This document shows positions 14,021 through 21,207 of a DNA stretch of 30,050 bases, piece after piece. The translations under genes were made by a program, and so were the position numbers. Each line of letters starts with the position of its first letter. Position 1 is the first letter of the stretch. Origin of the DNA: JBFXAN01 sp050184225 (GTDB lineage Bacteria > Chloroflexota > Dehalococcoidia > CAUJGQ01); assembly GCA_050184225.1 (NCBI GenBank), contig JBFXAN010000072.1, positions 1 through 30,050 of the forward strand, given 5' to 3'. The notes under the pieces were generated by a model that was not told where the DNA came from, did not search any database, and saw only the letters and a list, made by a program, of their open reading frames with translations.

Positions 14021-15025
14021 TTAGAACGCCGGGATGATTTCGCGGCCACACGCTTCGACGAAGGCGGGGCCGGGCATGTTCGGCTGCAGGATGATGTGCC
14101 GCATCCAGGGGAAGCGTGATACCAGACCCTCGACCTGCGTCCGCACCTCGGCCGCGTTGCCCATCAGGCAGAACCGGCGGGCGTGGTGCTCGGGGATGTC
14201 CGCCACCAGCCGCGCCGCGAGGTCCATGTCGAAGGCGTGGTGAAAGTCGGGGCGCACCGTCTGGAGCAGGTCGTGGACCGGCGGCAGTGGCCAGGGGATG
14301 CCAAGCCGGTCCCACGTCCCCGGATTGACCTCGTAGTAGCCGGCGGCCATCACCTTGCCGCGGGCGGCGGCCAGCGCCGGATCGTCCGCGATCACCGTGT
14401 GGAAGTGACCGGCCACAAACAGATCGTCCGGATTGCGGCCCGACTCGCGGACGCCGGCACAGAACTCGTCGTATCCCCACTGCACGAGGTCGGGGTCGGC
14501 GCCGATCCGGATGACCACGCCATCGGCCGAGCGTCCTGCCATGCGCAGCGTCTTTGGCCCGCTCCCGGCAATGATCACCGGCACGCGGCGCGGCTGTTGC
14601 AGTCGGGTCGGCTGCGTCCAGCCCAAATCTTCACTCTCACCGGCGAGCAGGGAGCGGATCAGGCGGATCGCGCGCTCGGTCTGCGCCAGCCACGCCGGCC
14701 GCAGACCGATCTGCCAGACGGCTGTGTCGCCGGCGCCGACGCCGAGCGTCACCCGGCCAGGCGCGTACATATCGACAGCAGCGATGCTAGCGGCGGTGAC
14801 AGTCGGGTGGCGCGTCACCGGGTTGACGAGGAGCGTGCCCACCTGCACGACGTCTGAGGTATGCTGCGCGGCGGTGAGCAGGTTGATGAAGACGTCGCCG
14901 TTGCGGAGCTGGCTGTCGGGAAACCAGAAGCGCCGGAAACCGGCGGCCTCCGTTGCCCGGCAGGTTTCAATCAGCTTCTGCGGGTCCGGGTAACCGAATC
15001 GATTGGTGCCGAAGGTGATGGACAT
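14021..15025 (-). CDS. Luciferase-like (LLM class) F420/flavin-dependent oxidoreductase
   Basis: A 334-residue TIM-barrel protein. The ATG at 15025 is preceded by AGAGGT. Family features are FGTNRFGYPDPQ at the start, EAAGFRRFWFPDSQ, VQVGTLLVNPVTRHPTVTA (the conserved strand with cis bond region), MYAPGRVTLGVGAGD, VPVIIAGSGPKTLRMAGRSADGV and a long C-terminal helical part. It resembles methylene-tetrahydromethanopterin reductase-like (Mer) and other F420-dependent members, which transfer hydride from F420H2. FMN use cannot be excluded and the substrate is unknown. It is the most downstream gene of the MFS cluster. Confidence 0.88.
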   Translation of the reverse strand: MSITFGTNRFGYPDPQKLIETCRATEAAGFRRFWFPDSQLRNGDVFINLLTAAQHTSDVVQVGTLLVNPVTRHPTVTAASIAAVDMYAPGRVTLGVGAGDTAVWQIGLRPAWLAQTERAIRLIRSLLAGESEDLGWTQPTRLQQPRRVPVIIAGSGPKTLRMAGRSADGVVIRIGADPDLVQWGYDEFCAGVRESGRNPDDLFVAGHFHTVIADDPALAAARGKVMAAGYYEVNPGTWDRLGIPWPLPPVHDLLQTVRPDFHHAFDMDLAARLVADIPEHHARRFCLMGNAAEVRTQVEGLVSRFPWMRHIILQPNMPGPAFVEACGREIIPAF

Positions 15026-15083
15026 CGGCGATACCTCTGCAGAGATGTTTGGCAGAGGATAGCGCACCGATCGGTCCGGCCCC

Positions 15084-15218
15084 TCATCCATGCTCGCGAA
15101 CGTGGGCGGGCAGCATCAGGCCCAGCGCCGCCTCCTGCCGGCTAACATCGATCACCGACCGATCGCGTTCGGTACACAGCGCCAGGGTCACCCCGCTCCG
15201 CGCCTGTGCGTAGCTCAT
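15084..15218 (-). CDS. Possible 44-residue small protein
   Basis: An open frame MSYAQARSGVTLALCTERDR to LGLMLPAHVREHG lies between the MFS gene (stop 15236) and the LLM gene. GGAGGAG directly abuts its ATG, which is closer than ideal. No family is recognised. Placement in the same direction suggests translation on the MFS transcript, but it could be a gene remnant or chance. Confidence 0.3.
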   Translation of the reverse strand: MSYAQARSGVTLALCTERDRSVIDVSRQEAALGLMLPAHVREHG

Positions 15219-15235
15219 CTCCTCCAGGAGAGCGT

Positions 15236-16570
15236 CTATCTATGCAACACCAACCAGGGCAGGTGCATGTGCCGCCGAAGCGCTGCCTCGGCACGGGGGA
15301 TGGGCGCGTCCATCGTATCGGGGACGAGTTGATCGCGCTTTCGATGCATATAGACGAAGGTCGCCACCAATCCCAATCCGCAGAGGACGGCGAGCGCGGC
15401 GGCTGTCTCGCGCACGCCGATCCGGTCGACAAGCGCGCCGGTCATCAGGCTGCCGACCGGGGTCGTGCCGAAGATCAGGATCGTGTAGACGCTCATCAGT
15501 TGCGAGCGAAACTCTTCATCGACGAGAACCTGGAGGCGGGCGTTGGCCGTGGCGAGGAACATGACGCTGCTGAAGCCGAGCAGTGCGGTCAGGGGCAGCG
15601 CCAGATACCACCCGTCGAAGAGCGACACCGAGAGCAGCGCCAGCGTGAAGGCGACGGCGCCGACGAGAACGAGGCGACGTGTGCTCAGTCCCAGCACATC
15701 GATCAACAGTGACGCCGCCAGCGAACCGACGCCCAGCGCAGCGGAGAGCATTCCCAGACCGGCCGGGCCCGAGTCGAGGATGCGCTTCGCAATCAGCGGC
15801 ATCAGCACGCCTAGGTTGTAGCCGAAGAGCCCCAGCGCCCCGAGCAGGAGCAGGAGGGACACGATATCAACGGTCCGGATCGCGTACGCGAGTCCCGCCT
15901 TGATCTGCGCCTGAATCTTCTCCACCGGACGCGCCTTTGCCGGAAAGAGCTTGCGCTTGTCGATCACCAGGAGCGCGCCGAGCACGCCGAAAAAGCTGAC
16001 CGCGTTGAGGTAAAAGGCGGGCTCCTCACCGATCGCCGCGACGATGATGCCGCCGAGCGCGGGGCCGGCGACCTTCGTCATGTTGAAGAGCGTCGAGGTG
16101 AGCTCCGACGCGTTGGCCAGCGTCTCCTTGTCCGAACCCACTAGCTCTTCCACGAATGACTGCGAAGTCGGCATGTCGATCGCCTGCACCAGGCCAACAA
16201 TGGCCACGAGGACATAGATCGTCCAGATGTTGATCAATCCCAGCGTCGAGAGGATTCCCAGCGCGAGCGCCTGGACGAGCATGACCGACTGCGTGGCCAG
16301 CAAGATCCGGCGCTTGGGCAACCGGTCGGCCATAGCCCCACCGAACAGGGAAAAAAGGAGAATGGGGATCGACTCGACCGTCAGCACGAGGCCCAATGCC
16401 AGCGACGAACCGGTCAGCTTCAGAACAAGCCAGGCCAGCGCCAGAGACTGCAACCGCGTGCCCAGCGACGAAACCAGCGTGCCAAGCCAGTAATAGCGGA
16501 AGTTGGCGTTTTCCAGCGACTCGAACGGCTTGAGCCACGAGGCGTGGGGTTTGGGTTGGGCTGCCGTCAT
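15236..16570 (-). CDS. MFS transporter (MFS_3, enterobactin-exporter-like)
   Basis: A 444-residue integral membrane protein. The start at 16570 (MTAAQPKPHASWLKPFESL) is behind GAGG. The N-terminus NANFRYYWLGTLVSSLGTRL and the loop GGAMADRLPKRRILLATQS (the MFS motif A between helices 2 and 3) are typical of the MFS_3 family of drug and siderophore exporters. Further features are FVEELVGSDKETLANASEL and GPALGGIIVAAIGEEPAFYLNA. About 11-12 hydrophobic segments are visible, with a basic cytoplasmic tail (MHRKRDQ). It probably exports a small hydrophobic compound by proton antiport. It is downstream of the Rieske gene in the same direction, 201 bp apart. Confidence 0.92.
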   Translation of the reverse strand: MTAAQPKPHASWLKPFESLENANFRYYWLGTLVSSLGTRLQSLALAWLVLKLTGSSLALGLVLTVESIPILLFSLFGGAMADRLPKRRILLATQSVMLVQALALGILSTLGLINIWTIYVLVAIVGLVQAIDMPTSQSFVEELVGSDKETLANASELTSTLFNMTKVAGPALGGIIVAAIGEEPAFYLNAVSFFGVLGALLVIDKRKLFPAKARPVEKIQAQIKAGLAYAIRTVDIVSLLLLLGALGLFGYNLGVLMPLIAKRILDSGPAGLGMLSAALGVGSLAASLLIDVLGLSTRRLVLVGAVAFTLALLSVSLFDGWYLALPLTALLGFSSVMFLATANARLQVLVDEEFRSQLMSVYTILIFGTTPVGSLMTGALVDRIGVRETAAALAVLCGLGLVATFVYMHRKRDQLVPDTMDAPIPRAEAALRRHMHLPWLVLHR

Positions 16571-16731
16571 CGTCCTCGATTCCGAAGATCGAAGTATCCC
16601 CACCCGATCGGACACCAGTGCGACCGCTGGCGATCCTTGGCCGGAGAATGTCTAGGTCCGAACAAAGCCGAGGCAGCACTACCCTATAGCGTATATCTCG
16701 CTGAATCAACTTAGTCCCTGCTTCGACGGCC

Positions 16732-16756
16732 CGTGGCGGATCGTCGATCCGCCACG
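16732..16756. terminator. Strong stem-loop between the Rieske and MFS genes
   Basis: Perfect 11-bp arms CGTGGCGGATC (16732-16742) and GATCCGCCACG (16746-16756) flank a 3-nt loop, 16 bases after the Rieske stop on the minus strand. No U-tract follows, so it is at best a non-canonical terminator or a 3'-end protecting hairpin. Confidence 0.5.
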
Positions 16757-16771
16757 AGGGTACGATGCCGG

Positions 16772-18532
16772 CTATTCCTCCGCGACGGTCAGGTCCTCGC
16801 CGCGCTGGAGACGGAGGGCGATGGTGTACGTCTGACGCATCGCCCTCGGCGTCGGCGCGTGTGCGGCGAGGTAGCGCGCCACGCCGACCAGCGTGCGGCG
16901 TGCCGCCAGCGGGCGCATCTCCTTGAGCGTTTCGTACTGGCGAATGCCGGCCTCCAGCGTCTGATAGTTGTGGAAGTCGGAGTCCTCACGCAGCACGGCA
17001 TGTCCGAGCGCGCGGATCAAGGCTGCATCGTCACCCCGGCTGAGCACCGCATCGACCACCCCGGCCGCCGGGTTCACCTGCTGTTCCCGATCGAGGAGAT
17101 CGAGCAGGTCGTTTGGTGACACGACGCCGTTCCGATTGCCGATTGCCGATTGCCGATTGCCCTCATCCGGCAGCCGCGCGGCCGGGATGTTGAGGAAGCG
17201 ATCGAGGTAGATGCGCATCGCCGCGTGATAGAGGCCGCGCGCCAGTTCCGGCGACGGCGCCCGCAGCAACGCCTGGTGCAGCGCCTGGCAGGAGGTCCAG
17301 GTGTTGTGGACCGAGTCCCAATCGGCGAACTCGTTGCTCGTGTGGAAGCGCGCCACGCGCAGCGCGCCGGCGTGCGCCACGGCCCCGCCGATCTCGGCGT
17401 AGCGCACACCCGCTTCGATCCGCGCCGTGATCGCTGCCGCAATCGCATCCGGCTCGCCGTCAAGGATCGTCCAGACCAGATCGTCGAAGCCGTCGCCGAG
17501 CGGCGCGTCGCCGCTCGGCAGGCTCGACACGCGCTGCAGGTATGGTTGGAGCAGCGCGATCAGATCGATGGGGTTCCGCCACGCGTTCTGCTCCTCGGCA
17601 CGCTGGGCGCGGCAGAGATCTCCGACCAGTGCCGGCAGCACGGCGCGCGCTTCATCCCATCCGACGAGATCGAGGTACTCGCAGGCCTTGTTGATGAAAT
17701 CGAGCACGTGGCCGGCGTCGAGATAATAGTGGTCGGTACTCGCCGCACAGAGCATGTGCGCAAGCTCCGCCGGCCGCGCGCCACGAGCGATCGCCGTTTG
17801 GAGCACGCGCTCGGCGCCGTCCTCATCGCGCACTTCGACCGCGTGCCGGAACCAGTCGGTCAGGCGTGTTACCGGCACACTGCTTCCGGGCAGCGGCTCC
17901 AGATCGAAACGCGGCGGTTGATTGCTCGTGTCCGCTGCCACGTGCGTCAATCCATGAAAGATCGCGAGCGGACGGTCTTCCGGTGCGAGGTAGGGCAGCG
18001 CCTCGCCCATTGCCGTGAGGATCGTCATTCCCATCCCCCAGCCGCGGGCACGATAGCGCAATCCGTAGCGGCCACCGGCACGGAGCACCTCCGACGGCGA
18101 CACGCCGGCGTTGAGCAGCGCCAGCACCGCCTTTGCCAGAACGAAGCCGAGCTGCTGCTCCAGTCCCTCGTTCAGCCGTTCGAACCAGTACTCGACGCGG
18201 GCCGCCGTCTCCTGGCTCAAGTCGAGCCAGATCTGCCCATCCTCCACGACCACCTGGTACGTACGCACATCGTCGGCGAACGGGTCGAGCGTGCCGCCAC
18301 CCTCGAGGTCGAAGCGGGCGTGATGCCAGTGGCAGGTCAGCAGCCCGTCGCGCAGCGTCCCCCGGCTGAGGGGAAACCCCATGTGCGGGCAGCGGTTATC
18401 GACCGCGTACAGCCGGCCCTCATGGGCAAAGACGGCGACGCTATGCCCCCCGGCCGGCACCACCATGCAACCGCGTCCCTCCACCTCTGCAACGCTGCCA
18501 ACATGCACCCGTGCGGCTGTTGTCGTGGTCAT
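16772..18532 (-). CDS. Rieske [2Fe-2S] protein with a large unassigned helical, histidine-rich C-terminal region
   Basis: A 586-residue protein; GGAGGG precedes the ATG at 18532. Residues 8-105 form a Rieske domain: CPHMGFPLSRG (Cys48, His50) and CHWHHARFDL (Cys67, His70) bind the cluster. Position 108 onward is all-helical with no family I recognise. It has conserved-looking histidine motifs: FHGLTHVAADTSNQPPRFD (about 192-210), DHYYLDAGHVLDF (267-279), RFHTSNEFADWDSVHNTW (396-412) and DFHNYQTLEAG (519-529). It lacks the catalytic domain of ring-hydroxylating oxygenases. It may be a redox enzyme with its own metal site, but this is inference. Residues about 459-468 (NRQSAIGNRN) come from a heptamer repeat. 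There is no signal peptide; it is probably cytoplasmic. Confidence 0.8.
   Translation of the reverse strand: MTTTTAARVHVGSVAEVEGRGCMVVPAGGHSVAVFAHEGRLYAVDNRCPHMGFPLSRGTLRDGLLTCHWHHARFDLEGGGTLDPFADDVRTYQVVVEDGQIWLDLSQETAARVEYWFERLNEGLEQQLGFVLAKAVLALLNAGVSPSEVLRAGGRYGLRYRARGWGMGMTILTAMGEALPYLAPEDRPLAIFHGLTHVAADTSNQPPRFDLEPLPGSSVPVTRLTDWFRHAVEVRDEDGAERVLQTAIARGARPAELAHMLCAASTDHYYLDAGHVLDFINKACEYLDLVGWDEARAVLPALVGDLCRAQRAEEQNAWRNPIDLIALLQPYLQRVSSLPSGDAPLGDGFDDLVWTILDGEPDAIAAAITARIEAGVRYAEIGGAVAHAGALRVARFHTSNEFADWDSVHNTWTSCQALHQALLRAPSPELARGLYHAAMRIYLDRFLNIPAARLPDEGNRQSAIGNRNGVVSPNDLLDLLDREQQVNPAAGVVDAVLSRGDDAALIRALGHAVLREDSDFHNYQTLEAGIRQYETLKEMRPLAARRTLVGVARYLAAHAPTPRAMRQTYTIALRLQRGEDLTVAEE
17134..17161. 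repeat. Four tandem GATTGCC heptamers inside the Rieske gene
   Basis: Four perfect copies of GATTGCC run from 17134 to 17161. Read on the coding strand they give a N-R-Q-S-A-I-G pattern with the frame maintained. The unit equals the complement of GGCAATC seen at 12563-12590. The segment falls between two helices (DEG and VVSPND), so the protein probably tolerates it as a loop. Confidence 0.9.
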
Positions 18533-18660
18533 GATGCTGGCCCTCCATCGTTACTTCCCTTGCATGCGGTCCCAGCCTACACCGCGGCGGCGGACCGGTC
18601 ATGAGCAGAGGGACAGTTACGACCTGACCTTTCGGACAGAGCACCGCCGCCGTAAATGTT

Positions 18661-18735
18661 TGTCATCCTGAGCGACAGCGAAGGATCTCGGCGGTTCCTT
18701 GTGTCCGAGATCCTTCGCTGTCGCTCAGGATGACA
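18661..18735. repeat. Perfect 31-bp inverted repeat (palindromic intergenic element)
   Basis: The left arm 18661-18691 (beginning TGTCATCCTGAGCGACAGCG) and the right arm 18705-18735 are exact reverse complements around a 13-nt loop. It lies in the 234-bp gap between the PIG-L gene stop (18767) and the Rieske start (18532). The form fits a REP/MITE-like dispersed palindrome; the CTGAGCGACAGCGAAGGAT core resembles such elements in other genomes as I recall. No open frame or T-run is associated. Confidence 0.9.
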
Positions 18736-18766
18736 GCGTCAAGGACACCCCTCCTCAAACACGCTC

Positions 18767-19576
18767 TTAGCCGAGGATCGAGTGTTCCTCCGGCTCGCCT
18801 TCGTGCCACTCTGGTACGGCCCGATGGAAGTACTCTTTGCCGAAGAACCGCTGTCGCAGTTCCTCGGAAACCTTGTCGAAGGGAGAATCGGCGGGCATCT
18901 GCGAACGGTGCTGCGCCATCGCCCGTCGCTTCTGCTCGACGTAGTCTGACACGTCGAACACTGTTGTCACCGAGGGGCGCGGTAGGCGGCCCATGGATTC
19001 GCGTGACTCGTCGTCGTCAAAGATCTCGATCCCCTGCTCCCGCAGCTCCGCCGCCATCTCCTCGAAGAGGCCCACCGGCAGGGCGGTGTAGTACAAGCGC
19101 ACCGTCCGGCCGGAGCGCATCTCGTAGCTGCCGAAGGCGTCGGTGACGGTTTCATGCACGCGGATATGGTCCGGGTGGCCGTAGCCGCCGCTCTGGTCCC
19201 AGGTGATGATCACATCCGGGTTGACCTCCTGCATGATCGCGGTGAGGTCCATCGCCACTTCCATCGGTTCCGCCTGGATGAAAGCCCGCGTGTCGTCATT
19301 TTCCGGCGTGCCGGCCATGCCGGAGTCGCGGTAATCGAGGAACCGGACGTCGTCGACACCAAGCTCGTGCATGGCGTTGCGGAGCTCCTGCTCGCGCACC
19401 TCACCCAGCGTCTCCGGTGTCGCGAGCGCTGGGTCCGAGATCTCACCCACCTCGCCGCGGGTCGCGCAGACGACCGTGACGGCATGGCCATCGTCGATCA
19501 GGCGGGCCATCGTCCCGCCCATGCCAAATACCTCATCGTCGGGATGGGCGACGATGACGAGTACGGTCTGAGACAT
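18767..19576 (-). CDS. PIG-L/LmbE family deacetylase (MshB/Mca-like)
   Basis: A 269-residue protein. AAGGAG lies 7 bases before the ATG at 19576. Zinc motif 1 is AHPDDEVFGMGGT (His11, Asp13, Asp14) and motif 2 is GYGHPDHIRVH (His134, Asp136, His137), both canonical. The middle region TRGEVGEISDPALATPETLGEVREQEL and the C-terminal DVSDYVEQKRRAMAQHRSQM resemble the MshB/Mca group, which deacetylates GlcNAc-inositol or cleaves mycothiol S-conjugates. No mshA or mshC is in the window, so thiol metabolism is only a guess. It follows malQ by 80 bp and is a different paralogue from the gene at 6410. Confidence 0.9.
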   Translation of the reverse strand: MSQTVLVIVAHPDDEVFGMGGTMARLIDDGHAVTVVCATRGEVGEISDPALATPETLGEVREQELRNAMHELGVDDVRFLDYRDSGMAGTPENDDTRAFIQAEPMEVAMDLTAIMQEVNPDVIITWDQSGGYGHPDHIRVHETVTDAFGSYEMRSGRTVRLYYTALPVGLFEEMAAELREQGIEIFDDDESRESMGRLPRPSVTTVFDVSDYVEQKRRAMAQHRSQMPADSPFDKVSEELRQRFFGKEYFHRAVPEWHEGEPEEHSILG

Positions 19577-19603
19577 TGAATCGCTCCTTCACTTCGCCTG
19601 GTT

Positions 19604-19621
19604 CGGTGTGTCACCACACCG
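19604..19621. other. Stem-loop between malQ and the PIG-L gene
   Basis: Arms CGGTGTG (19604-19610) and CACACCG (19615-19621) surround a 4-nt loop, 36 bases after the malQ stop and 28 bases before the PIG-L start on the minus strand. It may reduce read-through between the two genes; without a T-run the role is uncertain. Confidence 0.35.
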
Positions 19622-19656
19622 CCCTGGCACAATGCGCCCACACGGCGCCCGGCCGG

Positions 19657-21204
19657 TCAATCCTTGCGGTCGCGCCCGGCACGGCCATAGAGCTCGGTCA
19701 TCTCGCGCAGCCAGCCGGCACGCGCGGGCTCAAGATGTTCCGGCGAGGCGCGCCAGTTCCAGTTGCCGGTCCCCCAACCGGGGATATTCATCCGCGCCTC
19801 ACTGCCAAGCCCCAGCACATCCTGCAGCGGCACGATCGACGTGCGGGCGACCGAGCCAAGCGCCAGACGTATCAGCTTGCGGCTCAGCAATTCTTTGCTA
19901 TCGCCGGTGTACCGGATCACACGCGCCCGTTCCCGTTCGGGCATCGAAGCGAACCAGCCTTCGGTCGTGTCGTTGTCATGCGTTCCGGTATAGACGACAC
20001 AGTTCCAATCATAATTGTGCGGCAGGTATGGGTTTGCCGAGGTATCGCCGAAGGCGAATTGGAGCACCTTCATCCCGGGAAGGCCGAGTGATTCCCGCAG
20101 TTCGTCCACCGATCTGGTGATCAAGCCGAGATCCTCCACGATCACGGGCAGAGGACCAAGCTTCGCCATGACCGCGTCGAAGAATGCCTGACCGGGGCCA
20201 CGGACCCAGGTGCCGTTGACGGCGGTTGCCTCCGCTGCCGGCACTTCCCAATATGCTTCGAAGCCGCGAAAGTGATCGATCCGGACGATATCGACCGCGC
20301 GGAGGACGCCGCGGAAACGTTCAATCCACCAGCGATAGCCGGATGCGGACAGGCGGTGCCAGTCGTACAGCGGATTGCCCCACCGTTGACCGCTCGCCGA
20401 GAAGAAGTCCGGCGGCACGCCCGCCACGACGGTCGGATTGCCATCCCGGTCGAGCAGAAAGATCTCCTGGTGCGCCCACACGTCCGCGCTGTCGTGTGCG
20501 ACGAAGATCGGGATGTCACCGATCACCCGGATGCCGCGCGCCGCCGCCGCCGCCTTCAGCGCCCCCCACTGCTGGGAGAAGATGAACTGAATAAACCGTT
20601 CGAGATCGATCGCCTCCGCGTGATCGGCGATCGCCCTGGCAAGCGCCGTTGCTTCGCGTCGCACCAGCGGCCCGCTCCACGTGTTCCAGGCGGCATCGCC
20701 GTACACCCTCCGCAAGGCAGCGAACACGGCATAGTCATCCAGCCAGTACGCATTCTCCGCACGGAATGCTTGATACTCCGGGCGATATGTACCGCCGCCG
20801 GCGCGAAACCGCTTGAAGGCGCGATGCAGCAGCGGCAACTTGAACGCGGCAACGGCGGGAAAATCGACCCGCCCGCTCTCACCTTTCGGCGCCTCATTGA
20901 GATCGCCCTCGTTTAACAATCCACCGGCCACCAGCCGGTCGAGGGAGATGAGCAAGGGGTTTCCGGCGAAGGCTGATCGAGCGGCATACGGTGACTCACC
21001 ATAGCCGGGCGGGCCGAGCGGCAGGATCTGCCAAAGCTGCTGACGGCCGGCGTTGAGAAACTCGAGCCAGCGGTGCGCCACGTCGCCAAGGTCGCCGATG
21101 CCATGCGGCCCCGGCAAGGACGAGGGGTGGAGTAACACCCCGCTGTCCCGCGGCAATGGTCCGGCACGCGGCCTGTCCTGCTCCGGTTCTGGCTCCGCTG
21201 TCAT
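19657..21204 (-). CDS. malQ: 4-alpha-glucanotransferase (amylomaltase)
   Basis: A 515-residue GH77 enzyme from ATG 21204 (the GTG directly before it, 21207, is possible). It starts with SGVLLHPSSLPGPHGIGDLG and QLWQILPLGPPGYGESPY, the MalQ N-terminal signature. Catalytic positions are the nucleophile in VRIDHFRGFEAYW (Asp310), the acid in VIVEDLG (Glu357) and the THDNDTTEGW motif (about 408-417). It moves maltooligosaccharide segments between 4-linked glucans in the cytoplasm, releasing glucose. The start lies 3 bp after the treY stop, so the two genes are surely co-transcribed. MalQ can supply longer acceptor chains to TreY. Confidence 0.96.
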   Translation of the reverse strand: MTAEPEPEQDRPRAGPLPRDSGVLLHPSSLPGPHGIGDLGDVAHRWLEFLNAGRQQLWQILPLGPPGYGESPYAARSAFAGNPLLISLDRLVAGGLLNEGDLNEAPKGESGRVDFPAVAAFKLPLLHRAFKRFRAGGGTYRPEYQAFRAENAYWLDDYAVFAALRRVYGDAAWNTWSGPLVRREATALARAIADHAEAIDLERFIQFIFSQQWGALKAAAAARGIRVIGDIPIFVAHDSADVWAHQEIFLLDRDGNPTVVAGVPPDFFSASGQRWGNPLYDWHRLSASGYRWWIERFRGVLRAVDIVRIDHFRGFEAYWEVPAAEATAVNGTWVRGPGQAFFDAVMAKLGPLPVIVEDLGLITRSVDELRESLGLPGMKVLQFAFGDTSANPYLPHNYDWNCVVYTGTHDNDTTEGWFASMPERERARVIRYTGDSKELLSRKLIRLALGSVARTSIVPLQDVLGLGSEARMNIPGWGTGNWNWRASPEHLEPARAGWLREMTELYGRAGRDRKD

Positions 21205-21207
21205 CAC

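Noticed and set aside
17150..18604. A 484-codon plus-strand frame opposite the Rieske gene
   Set aside because: The Rieske motifs on the minus strand are unambiguous; the plus-strand translation has no domain and is arginine-rich as expected of a shadow.
18661..18735. End of an insertion sequence or an intrinsic terminator
   Set aside because: No transposase frame or target duplication is visible and there is no T-run after the stem in either direction.
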